From Thioploca sp. (GTDB taxonomy: Bacteria; Pseudomonadota; Gammaproteobacteria; Beggiatoales; Beggiatoaceae), in NCBI GenBank assembly GCA_011371325.1, contig DRQV01000043.1:1-18983 (forward strand): a DNA stretch of 18,983 nt, written 5' to 3'. This document shows positions 17,001-18,983 of this stretch, in pieces. The notes under the pieces are model-generated. The model searched no databases. It saw only the letters and a list, made by a program, of their open reading frames with translations, and was not told where the DNA came from. The translations under genes and the position numbers were made by a program. The number at the start of each line of letters is the position of its first letter. The stretch's first letter is position 1.

Positions 17001-17987
17001 GGTGACAGCCTGAGCTCCATTAACATTTTCAACTGAATTTTCTTGTGATAACCAAAATGTATCATGTTGAGCATAAGCCGCTCCAGAATAATAATTGACC
17101 ATTTGATATGGTTCTATTTCTGGCCCTTGAATTACATTAGCTACATCTTGTACATAAACTGGTGCTCCTTTAAAACTACCAACTACTAATTTTTTAACTT
17201 CTTCGGCACTGCTTAAAAATTTACCAGTATAAACAGTAAAATAGGTATTGCCAGATTCTACATTACCAGCTTTAGTTTCATTATTAGCAGTTTTAATAGT
17301 TTGAGCTATTTGACCAATGGAAATTCCAAATCCAGACAATCTTTCTGGTTTTACTTCCACTAACACTTGTTCGGAACGACCACCTACTACAAAGCTCTGA
17401 CCAGTGTCGGGAATACCTTTTAAACTTTGCATCACCTCTAATGCTAAAATGCGTAAAGCACCATCATCTAAATTGTTTGACCATAGAGTAAGAGCTACTA
17501 CTGGTACATCATCAATACCTTTCGGTTTAACTAACGGTGGCAATACACCAGGGGGAATTTTTTCTAAATTTGATTGGATTTTATCGTGGATTTTAAAAAT
17601 GGAATGTTCCAGTTCTTCACCAACAATAAATTGGACGGTTACTATGCCTTGGCCACGTTCTGCTGCTGAATAAACATGCTCTACATCCGGAATTTCAGTC
17701 ATGATACGTTCTAATGGCTCTAAAGCTAGACTGGCAACTTGTTTAGCCGATGCTCCCGGATACTGTACAAAAATATCCACCATCGGTACTGAAATTTGGG
17801 GATCTTCTTGGCGGGGAGTTAACATTAAGCCTAATATTCCCATAAATAACATAGCGAGAAATAATAGGGGGGACAGCGGAGAATGGATAAATGCTTTTGC
17901 TACTTTCCCAGCTAAACCTAAATCTGGTTTTTTATCATCGATTTGAGAATTTTCTAATAGATTATTCTCTGAATATTGGTCTGTCAT
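14073..17987 (-). CDS. RND-family efflux permease with long C-terminal extension
   Basis: This inner-membrane proton-driven pump of the AcrB superfamily has 1304 residues, against about 1000-1100 for most relatives. TM1 is at about 35-56. A first periplasmic domain follows, then a helix bundle with GILVDDAIVVIEN (D449-D450, the proton-relay pair of TM4). TM7 is at about 573-598, followed by a second periplasmic domain and a final bundle with GIIVRNSILLVDFA (1044-1057). The core ends near 1140. After it come a hydrophobic stretch (about 1162-1209) and a tail of about 90 residues rich in Pro, Lys, Val and Thr. The second periplasmic domain holds two close cysteine pairs (C690/C702 and C941/C950) that could form disulfides. 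The substrate is unknown. It follows its adaptor gene by 71 bp. The ATG at 17987 has no clear Shine-Dalgarno. Confidence 0.93.
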   Translation of the reverse strand: MTDQYSENNLLENSQIDDKKPDLGLAGKVAKAFIHSPLSPLLFLAMLFMGILGLMLTPRQEDPQISVPMVDIFVQYPGASAKQVASLALEPLERIMTEIPDVEHVYSAAERGQGIVTVQFIVGEELEHSIFKIHDKIQSNLEKIPPGVLPPLVKPKGIDDVPVVALTLWSNNLDDGALRILALEVMQSLKGIPDTGQSFVVGGRSEQVLVEVKPERLSGFGISIGQIAQTIKTANNETKAGNVESGNTYFTVYTGKFLSSAEEVKKLVVGSFKGAPVYVQDVANVIQGPEIEPYQMVNYYSGAAYAQHDTFWLSQENSVENVNGAQAVTIAISKKIGTNGVAVSKNILNHIDTLRKNKIIPDNVYVEVTRNYGQTANDKVNSLIKKLFVATGAVTILVLFFLGWRPSLVVTIVIPVVILITVFSAWVTGYTIDRVSLFALIFSIGILVDDAIVVIENIYRRWLLKGETDTETAVDAVREVGNPTILATFTVVAALMPMGFVSGMMGPYMGPIPALGSIAMVFSLFAAFAFTPWLAMKFKPSMAALEQQEIKELKSNERWESIFRAILPPLINNRFLGLGFLIGLIFAFFAACSMFYYNAVEVKMLPLDKKPEFNVFIDMPEGTALPVTANLTRQMVEKLRDTEEFPEVIALQSYIGTSQPFDFNGMVRHYYLRDRPWHADIHVQLEKKSCGIAFWKSETRACYNAPPRTSHDIAIAARKSLQSLIKEINSPVKIAVVEMPPGPPVLRSIVAEVYGQDENIRHEVATKMTEVFEKAKILDDVDNYMAESHNIWQFEVDAEKAVRRGISVDTINRNLTMALGGFKLGDIKRGNMLEPTYIIIQVPLTERSQLSRLYDLPIPTQTGGIIPLAELGSFVEVKQDPIYYQKDLRPVEYVVGDPIGIINEETGKYTLSSTIYGMLEIEKLLKDYITPDGVSLANTGCIDLWVISFCDRYIGPPKALGQSGFEWTGEWTVTYETFRDMGMAFGVAMILIYILVVWLFGNFIVPAIIMAPIPLTLLGIIPGHWLLGAEFTATSMIGWIALAGIIVRNSILLVDFAIIQVEMGTPLQEAVILSCKTRTRPIVITAFALVAGAGVIITDPIFQGMAISLLFGVLISTVLTLIVIPLGCISVGIESLCSSGGYTYTENIEEPEPSFPPMPLWMRIYSSGIGFVFSIVGLMQKMIGAVQMVFYLIRAMFIIVFSMVGGLFSKVVPENPPSKPTTKPNTKVTKKVEPVEVEKVEETPEVKPIVASVQKQPIVTEKTTVEQSTPAVKPVTSRNSRKSATSRQGIQLKSDLVGQYEKPK

Positions 17988-18058
17988 GCGGATACAATTA
18001 AGTTGGAAGTTTTATAGATTTTATGATAATTCTTAATTATTTATATAATTGAGAAATA

Positions 18059-18983
18059 TTATCTACATTTAGAATTGATTAAAACCTGATCACCCTCAGT
18101 TAATCCACTGAGAATAGTTACATAATCACCAATACTTTGATCAAGTTCACTTATAAGAGTGGGATTAATTTTTTGACCAATCCGTATTAAACGAATTTCT
18201 GATTTATTATTTTTTAATACACAAACACCTGGTAAACTATTACGTTGTATAATAGCGGAATATGGAATTAATAATAAACTTTGTTGACCAGCTTTAACAT
18301 CAGGTATATCAACTTGGGCATATTGACCTGGACCGATATAGTTACCAAATTTATTTCTAGCTTCAGCTGGTATATCAAATTTAACTTTTATAGTATGTCT
18401 TTGTTTATCAGCAATCGGAAAAATTCGAGATATTGATACAATAGTATTTTCGTCCAAAACATCTAATTTGGCTGATACTTGCTTGCCAATTTTTAAACCT
18501 CGAACTAAACGAGCTGGAACATCAACTTCAATCTGTAATTGCTCGGTATCAGCAAATTGTAATAATGCCTGTCCCATCATCACAGTATCCCCAATCTCTA
18601 CCATTTTTTTAACAATTACTCCATTGAAAGGAGCGATACTTTTAGCATCACGCAATTTAGCATCTATTTGTTCAATTTGAGAATTAGCTTGCCATAAAGC
18701 ATTACGAGCTTGTTCGATTCTAATTCCATAATTATGTAACTGAGCTTGCCGATCTAATCCTTGATCACTACGTCCCATAAAATCGCTAATAGGCTTAGTT
18801 AAAAATTGATCTAATAGATGTGGTAATCCCATTCCACCTGGAGCATCATCTGGAGAATCTGGAGATTGCAATTGTCGATTATATTGTATTCCTGCATTGC
18901 GTAATGTTGCATCAGCATTTCTCCATTCAGCTACTGCAGAACGTCGTTTAGCTAATAATTCTCTATTATCAAGTTCTAATAAA
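18059..18983 (-). CDS. RND periplasmic adaptor (membrane fusion protein), N-terminus cut off
   Basis: The frame is open from the right edge to TAA at 18059-18061, about 307 codons. The true start lies outside the window, and a TTG at 18871 is only an internal codon. Visible parts, in order, are the descending arm of the coiled-coil hairpin (ELDNRELLAKRRSAVAEWRN), a Pro/Gly-rich insert, and the ascending arm (RIEQARNALWQANSQIEQID). Then come the second lipoyl half (APFNGVIVKKMVEIGDTV), the beta-barrel (EVDVPARLVRGLKIG) and the membrane-proximal domain. Such proteins link the inner-membrane pump to an outer-membrane channel. It lies directly upstream of the permease gene and should be in the same operon. 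The outer-membrane partner gene is not in the window. Confidence 0.92.
   Translation of the reverse strand, partial: LLELDNRELLAKRRSAVAEWRNADATLRNAGIQYNRQLQSPDSPDDAPGGMGLPHLLDQFLTKPISDFMGRSDQGLDRQAQLHNYGIRIEQARNALWQANSQIEQIDAKLRDAKSIAPFNGVIVKKMVEIGDTVMMGQALLQFADTEQLQIEVDVPARLVRGLKIGKQVSAKLDVLDENTIVSISRIFPIADKQRHTIKVKFDIPAEARNKFGNYIGPGQYAQVDIPDVKAGQQSLLLIPYSAIIQRNSLPGVCVLKNNKSEIRLIRIGQKINPTLISELDQSIGDYVTILSGLTEGDQVLINSKCR

Noticed and set aside
17404..17946. Plus-strand open frames opposite the RND permease, and similar ones opposite glgP and the V-ATPase gene
   Set aside because: They lie fully inside strongly conserved minus-strand genes, have no recognisable domains or start signals, and are antisense shadows.
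18059..18871. Adaptor protein starting at 18871 as a complete 270-residue gene
   Set aside because: That codon is TTG, the frame stays open to the window edge, and the upstream residues form the first arm of the hairpin. The gene is simply cut by the window.
1..18983. CRISPR array or defence island
   Set aside because: No regularly spaced direct repeats and no cas or recognised defence gene were seen; the TnpB piece is only a decayed fragment.

Overview
The window is AT-rich (roughly two thirds A+T by eye) and comes from a Gram-negative bacterium. LpxH (lipid A synthesis) and an RND pump with its periplasmic adaptor require an outer membrane, and AccA, HisF and GlgA look proteobacterial. A V/A-type ATPase subunit beside lpxH, several alpha-glucan enzymes, a TnpB relic and a short hairpin repeat would suit a low-GC gammaproteobacterium such as the Beggiatoa/Thiomargarita/Thioploca group. 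That placement is an inference from gene content, not something the sequence proves.

Layout. At the left edge (1-395, minus) is the N-terminal part of a P-loop ATPase that runs off the window. A zinc-ribbon NUDIX hydrolase (530-1081, minus) follows. Just upstream of it is a 73-nt element that aligns base for base in length with tRNA-Glu but has broken stems; it looks like a tRNA-Glu(CUC) relic. The only plus-strand gene is a cytoplasmic GH57 glycoside hydrolase (1325-3415), convergent with a small SAM methyltransferase (3453-4064, minus). The 210-bp gap before the next gene holds a frameshifted fragment of the TnpB zinc ribbon. Alpha-glucan phosphorylase follows (start best placed at 6884), then a gap of about 350 bp, then hisF and accA.

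From 13788 down to 9192 on the minus strand runs glgA, a 164-residue unknown, lpxH and a V-type ATPase subunit I. The first three are tightly linked (ATGA overlap, then zero spacing) and are probably co-translated. No other V-ATPase subunit is present. At the right edge, a membrane fusion protein (cut by the window) and a large RND permease form an efflux operon that ends in a clear intrinsic terminator (14028-14061).

How the genes fit together. Three enzymes act on alpha-glucan: GlgA builds it, the phosphorylase releases glucose-1-phosphate, and the GH57 enzyme hydrolyses or rearranges it. Together they make a storage-glycogen neighbourhood without glgC or glgB in view. AccA, LpxH, HisF and NUDIX are housekeeping genes. 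I found no convincing undescribed defence or mobile system. The most unusual items are the tRNA-Glu relic, the TnpB relic, the orphan V-ATPase subunit I inside a glgA-lpxH operon, the unknown 164-residue protein, and the long C-terminal extension of the RND permease.
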